A stretch of DNA of 64,000 bases from Prorocentrum cordatum (lineage: Eukaryota; Sar; Dinophyceae; Prorocentrales; Prorocentraceae): assembly GCA_963575745.1 (NCBI GenBank), contig CAUYUJ010009469.1, positions 195,001-259,000 on the forward strand, read 5' to 3'. A model generated the notes under the pieces. The model had not been told where the DNA came from, ran no database searches, and saw nothing but the letters and a program-made list of their open reading frames with translations. This document shows positions 53,499-61,702 of the stretch, piece after piece. Numbering within the stretch: the first letter of the stretch is position 1; every line of letters starts with the position of its first letter. A program made the translations under genes and the position numbers.

Positions 53499-54404
53499 CG
53501 GGGGCAGGCGGGCGCGCCGGCGGCGCTCGCTTGCGAAGAGAAGCCGAATACCGGCCTCCTCGCTACATACGTTGGCCGCGCTGAGGCCCGAGAGGAAAAA
53601 TATCATTCAAAATGTCTTGTCATCGAAGATATTCGCACAGCTTGCGCTGAACTCCGAACCCGTGGCTATATATGTGACCGGATTACCCATAATGAGGTAA
53701 TGACTTCAACTGGAACACAGTATTTGGGAAATTTGTTGGCAGGAGACTATAATATGTTGTGGGTGGCCACACCCTCTGATTGGTACGTTCGTACTCCAGG
53801 AAAGAGGGCGGGACCACACTATCAACGTATACAAAATCTCCTGATCAAAGCACGTGCTCTGAGAATGCAGATTGTCATCCTGGGGCCACCCGGGTATTTC
53901 TGGAAACAGGGTCCGATCAAAGACGTTATCGAAGATTTGAAGCTAAGCATTATACGAATGAGACTCTGTCATTTCGGTATCAAGTTTGACCGCTCCAGTA
54001 AATATCCCAGTGGTTCTTATATACAAGTTGCTACATCTTGTCCTCATATACCGCTAAACTTATGGAGATGTACTTGTGGCTCACACAAAGAACATGATTT
54101 GGATTGGTATGGCCAAGATCAGCAACGTGCCGAGTTCCGGCATAAAACATTGGCTATCATCACTGCACGCTTCCTTGATCAACTCAATAAAGCCAACATG
54201 ATTAGGAATGAGCGGAGTGCGGTACACCTCAGTGTGTGTACGCGCGTTGACAAAAAGGTAAGACACTACGTTCAATGCCCACAAAAGGGCCCTCAATGGG
54301 ACCATGTTGTTCGTAGAGTCACGACCGACCTGGACACGAATAAGATCGTTCAAGATATCAGAATCCAGGATCAGCCGACTGGGTACAACTATGTAGCTCC
54401 ATGA
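53499..54404 (+). CDS. ORF3 continued: unknown domain, open between two in-frame TGAs
   Basis: About 300 codons in the same phase as the preceding piece. It holds NLLAGDYNMLWVATPSDWYV, KRAGPHYQRIQNLLIKA, IVILGPPGYFWKQGP, RMRLCHFGIKF, PSGSYIQVATSCPHIP and LWRCTCGSHKEHDLDWYG. The Trp, Cys and His pattern and absence of low complexity suggest a folded domain, perhaps metal-binding near CTCGSHKEH. I believe similar sequence occurs in other dinoflagellate copia elements, but I cannot assign a function. It ends at TGA 54,402-54,404, after which the phase again continues. Confidence 0.6.
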   Translation, partial: RGQAGAPAALACEEKPNTGLLATYVGRAEAREEKYHSKCLVIEDIRTACAELRTRGYICDRITHNEVMTSTGTQYLGNLLAGDYNMLWVATPSDWYVRTPGKRAGPHYQRIQNLLIKARALRMQIVILGPPGYFWKQGPIKDVIEDLKLSIIRMRLCHFGIKFDRSSKYPSGSYIQVATSCPHIPLNLWRCTCGSHKEHDLDWYGQDQQRAEFRHKTLAIITARFLDQLNKANMIRNERSAVHLSVCTRVDKKVRHYVQCPQKGPQWDHVVRRVTTDLDTNKIVQDIRIQDQPTGYNYVAP

Positions 54405-55432
54405 CCTGTTGGAGTTACAAACATCAGTACTCGGTTATACTGGGAGCCTCCGGCTCCAGTTCTTCACGGCGACGGTGAGTCGCGAAGGCCACGCCCAAAG
54501 CGTGTGACGATCGTCGATGACGATCGGTCTCCTCCCCCTTCGATTGAGCGTTGCCAAACGCGACCCACCAACTTTCCGGAAATTCCGCCATTTCCTGACT
54601 CAACAGCGGATTCTTCCGCAGCGGATCTCTCCGCGGAAACTGCGTTGCCCACTGATGCCAGGATAAAACAGAAAGAAAAGCAGAAAGCTGACAAAGAGGC
54701 TGGCATCAAACCGAAGAAAATCCCGAAGAAAGTGGAAGACGGTAACGACGACTGTGGAGAGGACCTCAAAGGGCTTGACTGCTCCACATATTTCAACGAC
54801 GTTCCTCTTGATGACTCGGACTCGGACAGCGAATCAGAGGACATCTTCATGATGTTACCGGCGGGGCAACCCGCTGACTCACATGCTGATGTCTTCTCGA
54901 TGGTCCAGTCACTATGCTACGGCAGAAACAATCAAGTGGACATGCTTGAACTATGTGGGGGCAAGGGTGGTATATCCATATTAGCCTTCAAGAGGGGACT
55001 CTCGTCGGGCGGGAACCTTGATAAGATATCTATGGTTGACCTTGGAAACTCGGAAGTACAAAGAGCAGTCCTCACTACCTCAAGACTTGCTTTGTCAAGA
55101 TCACGATTTTGCAGCCAAGCTGCAGAACTACTGGACTTCCTTCATACTTCAATGCACAGGTCAATCATGATACGTGGCTTAAACACCACAAAGAGGACCT
55201 GCCTCGCATCACGTTCTGCGGAACAGTTGCTCTATTACAAGACGACCTAAGACGTTTCTTTCTCAGGGAACAACCAATGGGCACGTGGGTGGATGAGATC
55301 CAGCCATGGAAGGAACTGGCACAACGCAAGGTCACTTGCCAAACGATTATTGATCAATGCACGACTGGTCTCAAAGATTCGTTTGGACAATACATCCGCA
55401 AGCCAACACAATGGCAAACAAAGAAGAGTTGA
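54405..55432 (+). pseudogene. ORF3 continued: methyltransferase-like domain with paired frameshifts
   Basis: The first part (54,405-about 55,072) has a Ser/Asp-rich leader, then VDMLELCGGKGGISILAFKR and ISMVDLGNSEVQ, resembling a SAM-binding Gly-rich loop and its acidic partner. Coding then moves to another phase (about 55,073-55,432): ITILQPSCRTTGL, FCGTVALLQDD, FFLREQPMGTWVDEI. The original phase meets a TAA at 55,248, so a shift occurs near 55,072, reversed by about 55,420. I read it as a cytosine-5-methyltransferase-like domain of the type carried by dinoflagellate retroelements. The catalytic PC motif is not evident (PSC is the nearest candidate). Confidence 0.58.
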
Positions 55433-55886
55433 GTTGTTGGCACCTTTCAGAGGCAAGCGTTGCCCAGGTAATCATGTGCACGCCAATGCTTGCAACAAAG
55501 AACTAGCAAGGGCGGCACAGTATACCTACAGAATGCAGTCACTGATCGTTGATGCGGTGCAAATCGCCAAAGATCTGTTTGCTTACGGTCGCGATCCATT
55601 CGCGAATCGCGAACGCAGTTACGCGTTCGTAACAAACAGTGCTGGCTACGACTTGGACGACCCAACAATCCAGAGACACCCAAACGGAGAAATCCGGCGA
55701 CCACCACCTGGCGGTCTTGGGTGTCCTGGCTGTGTAGACAACAACTACAAACAATCACCAAGACACAGCAGGGATCCGAAGATGTGTCGATGGTATGATG
55801 TTGAACCATACTATTGGGACTGTCCAAGCTGTAAGAAGAAATATCAGAAGAGCAATCCTCACCATACCAAGATATCTGGCCAATGA
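55420..55886 (+). CDS. ORF3 continued: Cys/His-rich domain before integrase
   Basis: Returns to the main phase with ELLAPFRGKRCPGNHVHANA, then a helical stretch (AQYTYRMQSLIVDAVQIAKD) and a Cys-rich end: GLGCPGCVDNN, KMCRWYDVE, YYWDCPSCKKK, NPHHTK. The CX2C pairs plus His residues suggest a zinc-ribbon-like module. It ends at a TGA (55,884-55,886), after which the same phase runs on into the integrase ORF. Its role is unknown. Confidence 0.6.
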
Positions 55887-58800
55887 AGATTCGCCGAAAA
55901 ATGGAAGCTGCCAGATAACTTTGGTCAGCCGCGCCCAGCGGGGCAAGCCGCTCCTGCGGCGCCAGCCGCGGAAGCGGCTCCAGCCGCAAAAGCGGCGCCA
56001 GCCGCAAAAGCGGCGCCGGCCGCGAAAGCGCGCATACGCGCGCCTAGGCCGCCACGGCCCGGTGAGGGCGATCCAACCGCAGGCGCCAGCAGCCATGACA
56101 TTACCAGGGCCGAGGGGGCTCATGGTAACACCACTGGCGCTGGTAGCTCTGACGATCACCGCAGACTGCCACAAGTTGCAGCAAGGCGCGGACGCATGGA
56201 GGGAGGAGATCCTCCACCGCCGCCGCAGCCTCAAGCAGAGCCGAGGCCAAGGCCAAGGCTTCCTGATTGGACTCGCTTCGACGTTCAGCTCAGCCTTCAA
56301 AACCTGCGCAGCTTTGACCCAGCTGTAGTGCAGCGAGAACTCCGCAAGCTCCACTTGAGATGGTTTCATGCCAAGGAACCAAAAATGCGGATGATTCTAG
56401 CTAAGGTTGGTCTGGGTGAAACCCGTTTGAGTCTGATCAAAGGCATTTGCGACTCGTGTAGAGAATGTCGTGCCTGGGACAAACCAGGCAACACGGCGAT
56501 GCCTTCTGTGTCACCGCCAGGACGTTTCAACGAGGAAGTCGAATGTGATCTTTTCTTTTACAAACACGAACATATTGTTTTTCACATCATCGACCGTTGT
56601 ATTCGCTGGGCAGCTGGCACAGAGATTCCTGATAAGACTATGCATGCTGTTCTCGATGCCTATCACACAACTTGGATGCAACATGGCCCTGCTAAGATCC
56701 TATACTCCGATGGGGAAGGAGCACTGAATAACGATACAGCAAAGGCCATCCTTAAATCCAAGGGAACAGAGCTTCGTATCCGAGCGCGTGGCCAACACGC
56801 CACGACTATCGAAGCTAGGAATGGCATCCTGCGACACCTCATACACGTGATGGGAGAAGAATTGAATAGATTGAATATTCCTCTGAATTTCACTCGTCTT
56901 TTACATGAAGCCTTGTTTGCCAGCAACGCATTTACCTTCTACAACGAAGTTTCTCCGTATAATGCGCTGTATGGCAGACAACCAGCTATGCTTCCCGATT
57001 TCCCTGTCTTGGATCATGATCAGTCCGCTGAATCATCAGATCACTCAAGGGAGGAGACAATCAGGAGGGTTAGTCTGGAGGCAATCACGCAGGCCACTGC
57101 GGTTGCCAAGACGAACAGGGCTCTCCGTACGAAGACTACTGCTACGGGTGAATTTCACTACAAAGAGGGAGATCTCGTGGACTATCATCGCCCGACCACC
57201 ACGAAAGACGACTGGGGTGGATGGAGTGGTCCATACCCGGTCATCCGCAACGAACCTGACCGAGGCCAGGTCATCGTGAAGGTCGGCAGTCGCGAAGTGC
57301 GAGTACAGTATCCTGACACACGACATACGCTGTACATCGAAGCACTGATGGTCCGCGAGATAGGATCGGACAATACGGCCCTTCGGACAGTATTGGCCTT
57401 TATTGCCGGTCTGCCAGCGGGGAAACCCGCCATGACTTTCGGATACCTACCAGCGAAACAGGGCCGGCTGCAGATGACTGCTGCGAGCCGGCTTTCGCCT
57501 AAGGTGCACTTGGCTCTTCAGTATCTCATTCGCAATTATTTTCGCATTGAAAACGTGGTTGCTGTACGACTTGCTAAGAGCCTGACTAAGTTGCCTGCTG
57601 CACCCTATGCAGACAGCTGTACACTAGTGCACTATGATAACGATGTGACCCCTGGCTTTCATTATTATGAAGCTGATGGCACTGCCTTGAACATCTACGA
57701 CATCACAGGATCTACACACTCACGCATCATCCAGTGTCTTAAATCCAAGAAGCCGCCTGCTGGATTCGACCGAGACCTCACTAAGTTTGAGGAACTCGCT
57801 GATGGTCCACCACCAAGCGAGCCACCTCCAGCAGCTGCTCCTGAGCAGCCTCCTGCGGAGAATGATGGTCGGCTCCCGACCATCATAGAGGAAACAGAAG
57901 AAGATCTGGATGTCTTTGTCTTGAAGTCGTGGTATGCTGAACTGATGGATGACAGAACACTCCTTGAAGCTGACACAGAAGAAGTCATGCATACAGTTCC
58001 GACATACATGACAGACTCACAGTGCGTGTTGGTCTCTACGACCTGTGAAGATGTGCAAGGCCACTTGCCGGCGCGGGGTCACCCGCCAGGATACGACATG
58101 GACACTTCTTACTACGTTCCTTTGTGCTCCACGGATCCGGACAGCCAATATGATCTGGATTCCGACGAGCACGGGAAGTACATCGAGCTTTGCTTCACAG
58201 CAGACATGTCCAAAGTCGTCCTGTCCGAGCAGCAACGCCGATTGTTGGATGACAGCAGCGTCACAACTATGCGAGTATATGTTAGTGCTGCCTCCAAACG
58301 CGCCGCGGTCGTCAAGGAAGACGATCTATTCACGAAGGCCGACATTCAAGCGAATCCGGTCAAAGTTTCTAAAGCCCTTTACAGAGAATTGAAGACTTGG
58401 CTTGACAACCAATGCTTCCAGATGACTGACTTGAGCAAAGCGTCGAACATCATGACTTCACGCTACGTATACAAATGGAAATTTGTCAAGAACGAGAAGG
58501 GCGAAATGGAACGGACGATCAGGTTACGCTTGGTACTCCGTGGCTTCATGGACATTGAAGCCTTCGATGTCGAAACCTTCTCTGGCACGGCAAGGAGGTC
58601 AAACCAGAGACTGCTCGCAAGTTCTGCTGCATGCAACAAAGCTTGGATCATCGCTTCCCTGGACATCAACATGGCTTTCTTGAAGGGACTGACCTATAGC
58701 GAGCTCGCCGCGGCAACGGGCGAGAAAGAGCGTGTGGTGTGCTTCACACTACCTCCTGGGTCAGCAGCTGTCCTTCGCACACTGCCAGGCTTTGAGTCAT

Positions 58801-60095
58801 ATGACGAATCAAAGCATTGTCTTCGGTGTCTGAAGCCGGGGACGGGCACGAAGGATGCTCCCAGGGCATTCTCGTTGAAGCTCAGGTCCATCACTAGGAG
58901 CTTTGGACTACAGCCTACTTCATACGACGAAGAGTTCGAGATGAGCTCAAACCTCTTGACAGCCAAACACGTTGATGACATCAATATGACTGGGAAGGAA
59001 GATGCTATTGACAAGTATGTCAAGTGTGTTGAAGATACGTTTGGAAAGTGCAAACTGAACAAGCACACATACACAAACTGTGCCGTTCGGTACAACAAGA
59101 CCGATGATGGGAGCGTCACTCTTGATCAGGACGAATACATCAAACAGCTTCGTCCTATCACACATCCAGAACTCACAGGCGCTGATCCTGAGAGCAAAGC
59201 GACAAAGACGATTTCTGATATGTTCGTCAGTCTTCGTGGCGCTCTAGCCTATGCGTTGATCACGCAGGTATGGCTGATGGTCTATGTTGTCTCACTACAA
59301 CGTATCCAGGAACCGACAAACATCCAGGTACGACGACTGAACGCGGTTACCAGGAAATTGCAGGCAGGTCCGAAGAAGATCGCGTATCAAGCTATGACTC
59401 CAACAGGAGAGGTCGACCTGCATAGCGAGTCTGGCTATCGTCGTCTCAACGGAGATGAAGACGACGAAGTCAAAGGCTACGGTATCCGCGGGGCTAACCT
59501 GCTGAGGCGTGGCCACACGCAAGCGGGGAAACCCGTCGTGCACCTGGTGGACGCATACTGCAAGTCTCATCGACTGCAGGTGCGTTCGAGCTACTCTGCG
59601 GAAACACTGGCAGCAGCCCACAACTTGGAAGACTGCTACCCGACCATTGTAACGCTCCACGAGCTACACTCGGGACCATTGACCCCCACACAGTTAAAGA
59701 ACATATTGGAAATGGGTGGTCTATGTATCAAAGTCACTTTGACTATTGATGCCGAGTCTGTCTTCAAGTCTTTGTCTAACAAAGATCTGAAGAAGCCCAC
59801 AGAATGCACTCTGCTTGGGCACATTAGCTGGATCCGCCAGATGATGGAACGCGGAATCGTTGAAAGCGCCCAATGGTGTGACACGCGGGATATGACTGCC
59901 GATGGTCATACCAAAGGTAGTATTGACCGCGCGTTGCTCCTACAGGTAATGGCCGGCCAGCAATCCTTCAAGCACGAGCTGAAGAAACATACTCCGTATA
60001 GGGCGGGCAGGTCGTCTCAGGACGGCCCTGCCTCCCGAGCTAGCGGGGAAACCCGCATGCAGGTGCGCTCTAGTAGCGAGGAAACTCGCCGGTAG
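55887..60095 (+). CDS. Copia pol: integrase, reverse transcriptase, RNase H
   Basis: The phase is open from 55,887; the ATG at 56,196 gives 1,299 residues (numbering used here). The start is an Ala-rich stretch built from six hairpin repeats. Integrase: HHCC-type zinc site (H53, H58, C85, C88) and the catalytic triad D118 (EVECDLFFY), D172 (YSDGEG), E206 (TIEARNG). Reverse transcriptase, RVT_2 type: SLDINMAFLKG (D823) and HVDDINMTG (D927, D928). RNase H: VDAYCKS (D1119), SYSAETLA (E1136), TIDAESVF (D1185), ADGHTKG (about D1237). All key residues are retained and there is no internal stop, so the enzymes look intact. Order IN-RT-RH identifies Ty1/copia. The stop TAG (60,093) lies in the hairpin cluster next to the 3' LTR. 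Confidence 0.93.
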   Translation, partial: RFAEKWKLPDNFGQPRPAGQAAPAAPAAEAAPAAKAAPAAKAAPAAKARIRAPRPPRPGEGDPTAGASSHDITRAEGAHGNTTGAGSSDDHRRLPQVAARRGRMEGGDPPPPPQPQAEPRPRPRLPDWTRFDVQLSLQNLRSFDPAVVQRELRKLHLRWFHAKEPKMRMILAKVGLGETRLSLIKGICDSCRECRAWDKPGNTAMPSVSPPGRFNEEVECDLFFYKHEHIVFHIIDRCIRWAAGTEIPDKTMHAVLDAYHTTWMQHGPAKILYSDGEGALNNDTAKAILKSKGTELRIRARGQHATTIEARNGILRHLIHVMGEELNRLNIPLNFTRLLHEALFASNAFTFYNEVSPYNALYGRQPAMLPDFPVLDHDQSAESSDHSREETIRRVSLEAITQATAVAKTNRALRTKTTATGEFHYKEGDLVDYHRPTTTKDDWGGWSGPYPVIRNEPDRGQVIVKVGSREVRVQYPDTRHTLYIEALMVREIGSDNTALRTVLAFIAGLPAGKPAMTFGYLPAKQGRLQMTAASRLSPKVHLALQYLIRNYFRIENVVAVRLAKSLTKLPAAPYADSCTLVHYDNDVTPGFHYYEADGTALNIYDITGSTHSRIIQCLKSKKPPAGFDRDLTKFEELADGPPPSEPPPAAAPEQPPAENDGRLPTIIEETEEDLDVFVLKSWYAELMDDRTLLEADTEEVMHTVPTYMTDSQCVLVSTTCEDVQGHLPARGHPPGYDMDTSYYVPLCSTDPDSQYDLDSDEHGKYIELCFTADMSKVVLSEQQRRLLDDSSVTTMRVYVSAASKRAAVVKEDDLFTKADIQANPVKVSKALYRELKTWLDNQCFQMTDLSKASNIMTSRYVYKWKFVKNEKGEMERTIRLRLVLRGFMDIEAFDVETFSGTARRSNQRLLASSAACNKAWIIASLDINMAFLKGLTYSELAAATGEKERVVCFTLPPGSAAVLRTLPGFESYDESKHCLRCLKPGTGTKDAPRAFSLKLRSITRSFGLQPTSYDEEFEMSSNLLTAKHVDDINMTGKEDAIDKYVKCVEDTFGKCKLNKHTYTNCAVRYNKTDDGSVTLDQDEYIKQLRPITHPELTGADPESKATKTISDMFVSLRGALAYALITQVWLMVYVVSLQRIQEPTNIQVRRLNAVTRKLQAGPKKIAYQAMTPTGEVDLHSESGYRRLNGDEDDEVKGYGIRGANLLRRGHTQAGKPVVHLVDAYCKSHRLQVRSSYSAETLAAAHNLEDCYPTIVTLHELHSGPLTPTQLKNILEMGGLCIKVTLTIDAESVFKSLSNKDLKKPTECTLLGHISWIRQMMERGIVESAQWCDTRDMTADGHTKGSIDRALLLQVMAGQQSFKHELKKHTPYRAGRSSQDGPASRASGETRMQVRSSSEETRR
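55938..56041 (+). repeat. Array of six hairpins at exact 18-nt spacing
   Basis: Hairpins start at 55,938, 55,956, 55,974, 55,992, 56,010 and 56,028. Stems are GCGGG/GCCGC (one mismatch), GCGGC/GCCGC four times, then GCGCG/CGCGC. Loops are GCAA, GCCA, TCCA, GCCA, GCCG and CATA. The phase encodes an Ala/Pro repeat (AAPAAK) just before integrase. Confidence 0.92.
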
Positions 60096-60199
60096 CGAGG
60101 CTACTCGCGCGCCCTTGCCTTGTAGGCAGCCGCTGTTGCCTAGCACTGTTTTTCCGCGTAATGAAGAAGTGCGGTGCTTGCTCGTCTCCTCCCCCTCCA

Positions 60200-60483
60200 A
60201 CTTTAAACGGAGAGGGTTAAAGGCGAGATGTATATCGAGCATGCACCGCTGCCGTGCCTGGCTCAAGCCGGGCCCGGCCGAACATGTGATTGTGCCTCAT
60301 TGAGGCGCACTACTTGCATCTGAGATCGGAAAAGACTTTTCTATTGACGATGCCCCTTCTATCCTTTACTCCAGATCCCATGCTTCGTCTTGCTCTCTTG
60401 CTCATGCGATATGAGACAAAGCCTGGGATATGGGAGCGCCTAGCGCGGAACATATATCCTGGCTTACCAGTGCGTTTTCGACT
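60200..60483 (+). repeat. 3' LTR (284 bp)
   Basis: Direct copy of the 5' LTR at a distance of 15,960 bp. The four differences lie at 60,421, 60,443, 60,444 and 60,459. The sequence just before it is pyrimidine-rich (CTCGTCTCCTCCCCCTCCA), not a normal purine-rich plus-strand primer. A purine-rich run (ACGGAGAGGGTTAAAGGCGA) lies just inside the LTR instead. Confidence 0.95.
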
Positions 60484-60488
60484 CAGTT
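60484..60488 (+). repeat. Right target-site duplication CAGTT
   Basis: Matches 44,235-44,239 and is followed by the continuing satellite phrase TGCATGTGGGCGTCACC. Confidence 0.9.
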
Positions 60489-61490
60489 TGCATGTGGGCG
60501 TCACCCCCTTTCGGCACACCTCTCACACGCTTCCTGGCTCCATAGGGATCTCCTCCTAAGGCCCCAGTGGCGCAGTTTGCATGTGGGCGCCATCCCCGTT
60601 TCGGTACACCCCTCATAAGCTTCGTGGCCTCATAGGGAGCTCCACCTGAGGCCCCCGCTGCATAGCTCGCAGCCTCTTTTCGGCACACCCCTCACACGCT
60701 TCGTTGCTCCATGGGCATCTCCAGCTAAGGTCTCAGTGGCGTCGTTTGCATGTGGGCGTCACCCCCTTTCGGCACACCCCTCACACTCTTCCTGGCTCCA
60801 TAGAGACCTCCACCTCAGGCCCCAGTGGCACAGCTCGCATGTGGGCGTCACGTCCGTTTCGGTACACCCTTCGCACGTTGCGTGGCCCCACGGGGAGATC
60901 CACATGAGGCCCCAGTGGCACAGTTCGCATGCGGGCGTCACCCCTTTTTCGGCGTCACCCCTTTTTCGGCGCATAGGGAGCTCCACCGAAAGCCCTGGTG
61001 GTACAGTCCGCATGGCGAACCCGCACACGATTCTAAACACCTTCACTAAAGTCCCAGTGGCGCATGTGGGCGTCACGCCCGTTTCGGTACACCCCTCACA
61101 CGCTTCGTGGCCCCAGAAGGAGCATCAGCCAAGGTCCCGGTGGCGTAACTTGCATGTGGGCGTCACCCCCGTTTCGGCACACCCCTCACACGCTTCGTGG
61201 CCCCATAGGGAGCATCAGCTGAGGTCCAAGTGGCGTAGCTCGCATGTGGGCGTCACGCCTCTTTCGGCACATCCCTCACACGCTTCGTGGCCCCATAGGG
61301 AGCATCAGCTGAGGTCCAGGTGGCGTAGTTCGCATGTGGGCGTCACCCCCGTTTCGGCACACCCCTCACACGTTTTGTAGCCCCGTGGGAAGTTCCACCG
61401 AAGGCCCCAGTGGCAGCGCCCGCATGGCGGCCCCGTCCCCATTTCGGCACCTCCTTCACTCTCCGTGGTCCCATGAGGAGTCCAGCGAAG
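60489..61490 (+). repeat. 88-bp satellite, right part (after the retrotransposon)
   Basis: GTGGGCGTCACCCC and variants recur near 60,494, 60,583, 60,752, 60,840, 60,931, 61,066, 61,155, 61,243 and 61,331, mostly about 88 bp apart. One unit is disrupted by a local CCCCTTTTTCGGCGTCA duplication (about 60,940-60,975). Long frames (up to 214 codons) reflect a stop-poor unit. Confidence 0.92.
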
Positions 61491-61550
61491 GCGATACCCA
61501 CAACGACGGTATCACAACTGCACATGGTTGGATCCTTCGCCAGGATATTT

Positions 61551-61702
61551 TTAGTCGGGCCTGTCCCTCTACAGGAGGAATATCCCAAAATAGTCCAAAA
61601 ATAGCCGGGGATTTTTTATATTTGTTTGACCATTTGGGAGTATGGCTTGAGTAGTTTCTATTGTTCGTCGAAAATCCCCCTGTAGGGGGACGCGCCCGAC
61701 TT
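61551..61702 (+). mobile_element. MITE family B, copy 5 (152 bp)
   Basis: Left TTAGTCGGGCCTGTCCCTCT and right GGGGGACGCGCCCGACTTGA form the terminal inverted repeat; the interior has CAAAATAGTCCAAAAATAGC and GTTCGTCGAAAATCCCCCTG. Non-coding. Confidence 0.88.

Larger units (their letters stand above)
44645..60108 (+). repeat. About 58 dispersed 14-nt hairpins, GCGGN-GNNA-N'CCGC
   Basis: The core form is GCGGG-GCCA-CCCGC: a 5-bp stem and 4-nt loop, often flanked by A and T that extend the stem. Examples: 44670, 44779, 45617, 46562, 46939, 46957, 46975, 47821, 47851, 47869, 48616, 48634, 48652, 48817, 48835, 48853, 50236, 50254, 50728, 50773, 51427, 51445, 51898, 52045, 52986, 53010, 53253, 53433, 54861, 55956, 57417, 58073, 60043, 60076, 60095. 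Loops vary (GCCA, GTCA, GACA, GCAA, GAAA, GCGA, GCTA). Stems vary in matched pairs: GCGGC/GCCGC, GCGGA/TCCGC, GCGAG/CTCGC, GCGCG/CGCGC. In ORF2 most are read as A-G-x-P-A or AAPAA, but other phases occur. One similar hairpin was noticed in the rest of the window (23,663). Confidence 0.9.
44240..60483 (+). mobile_element. 16.2-kb Ty1/copia-class LTR retrotransposon with accessory domains
   Basis: Bounded by 284-bp LTRs with 4 differences and a 5-bp target duplication. Along the + strand the internal region encodes Gag with a zinc knuckle; a second ORF with a KptA/Tpt1-like domain, RING-like finger and retropepsin; then a third frame with an unknown domain, a methyltransferase-like domain, a Cys-rich domain, integrase, reverse transcriptase and RNase H. 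Integrase before reverse transcriptase is the diagnostic copia order. Typical copia elements are about 5 kb, so this one is three times the usual size. Some frames are broken by TGA stops and small shifts. The insertion is recent by LTR similarity. Confidence 0.95.

Noticed and set aside
60290-60559. Second copy of the Gag N-terminus in the 3' LTR
   Set aside because: It is the LTR-encoded start repeated; it runs into the satellite and is not a gene.
60736-61380. 214-codon His/Pro/Ser-rich frame
   Set aside because: Translation of the 88-bp satellite.
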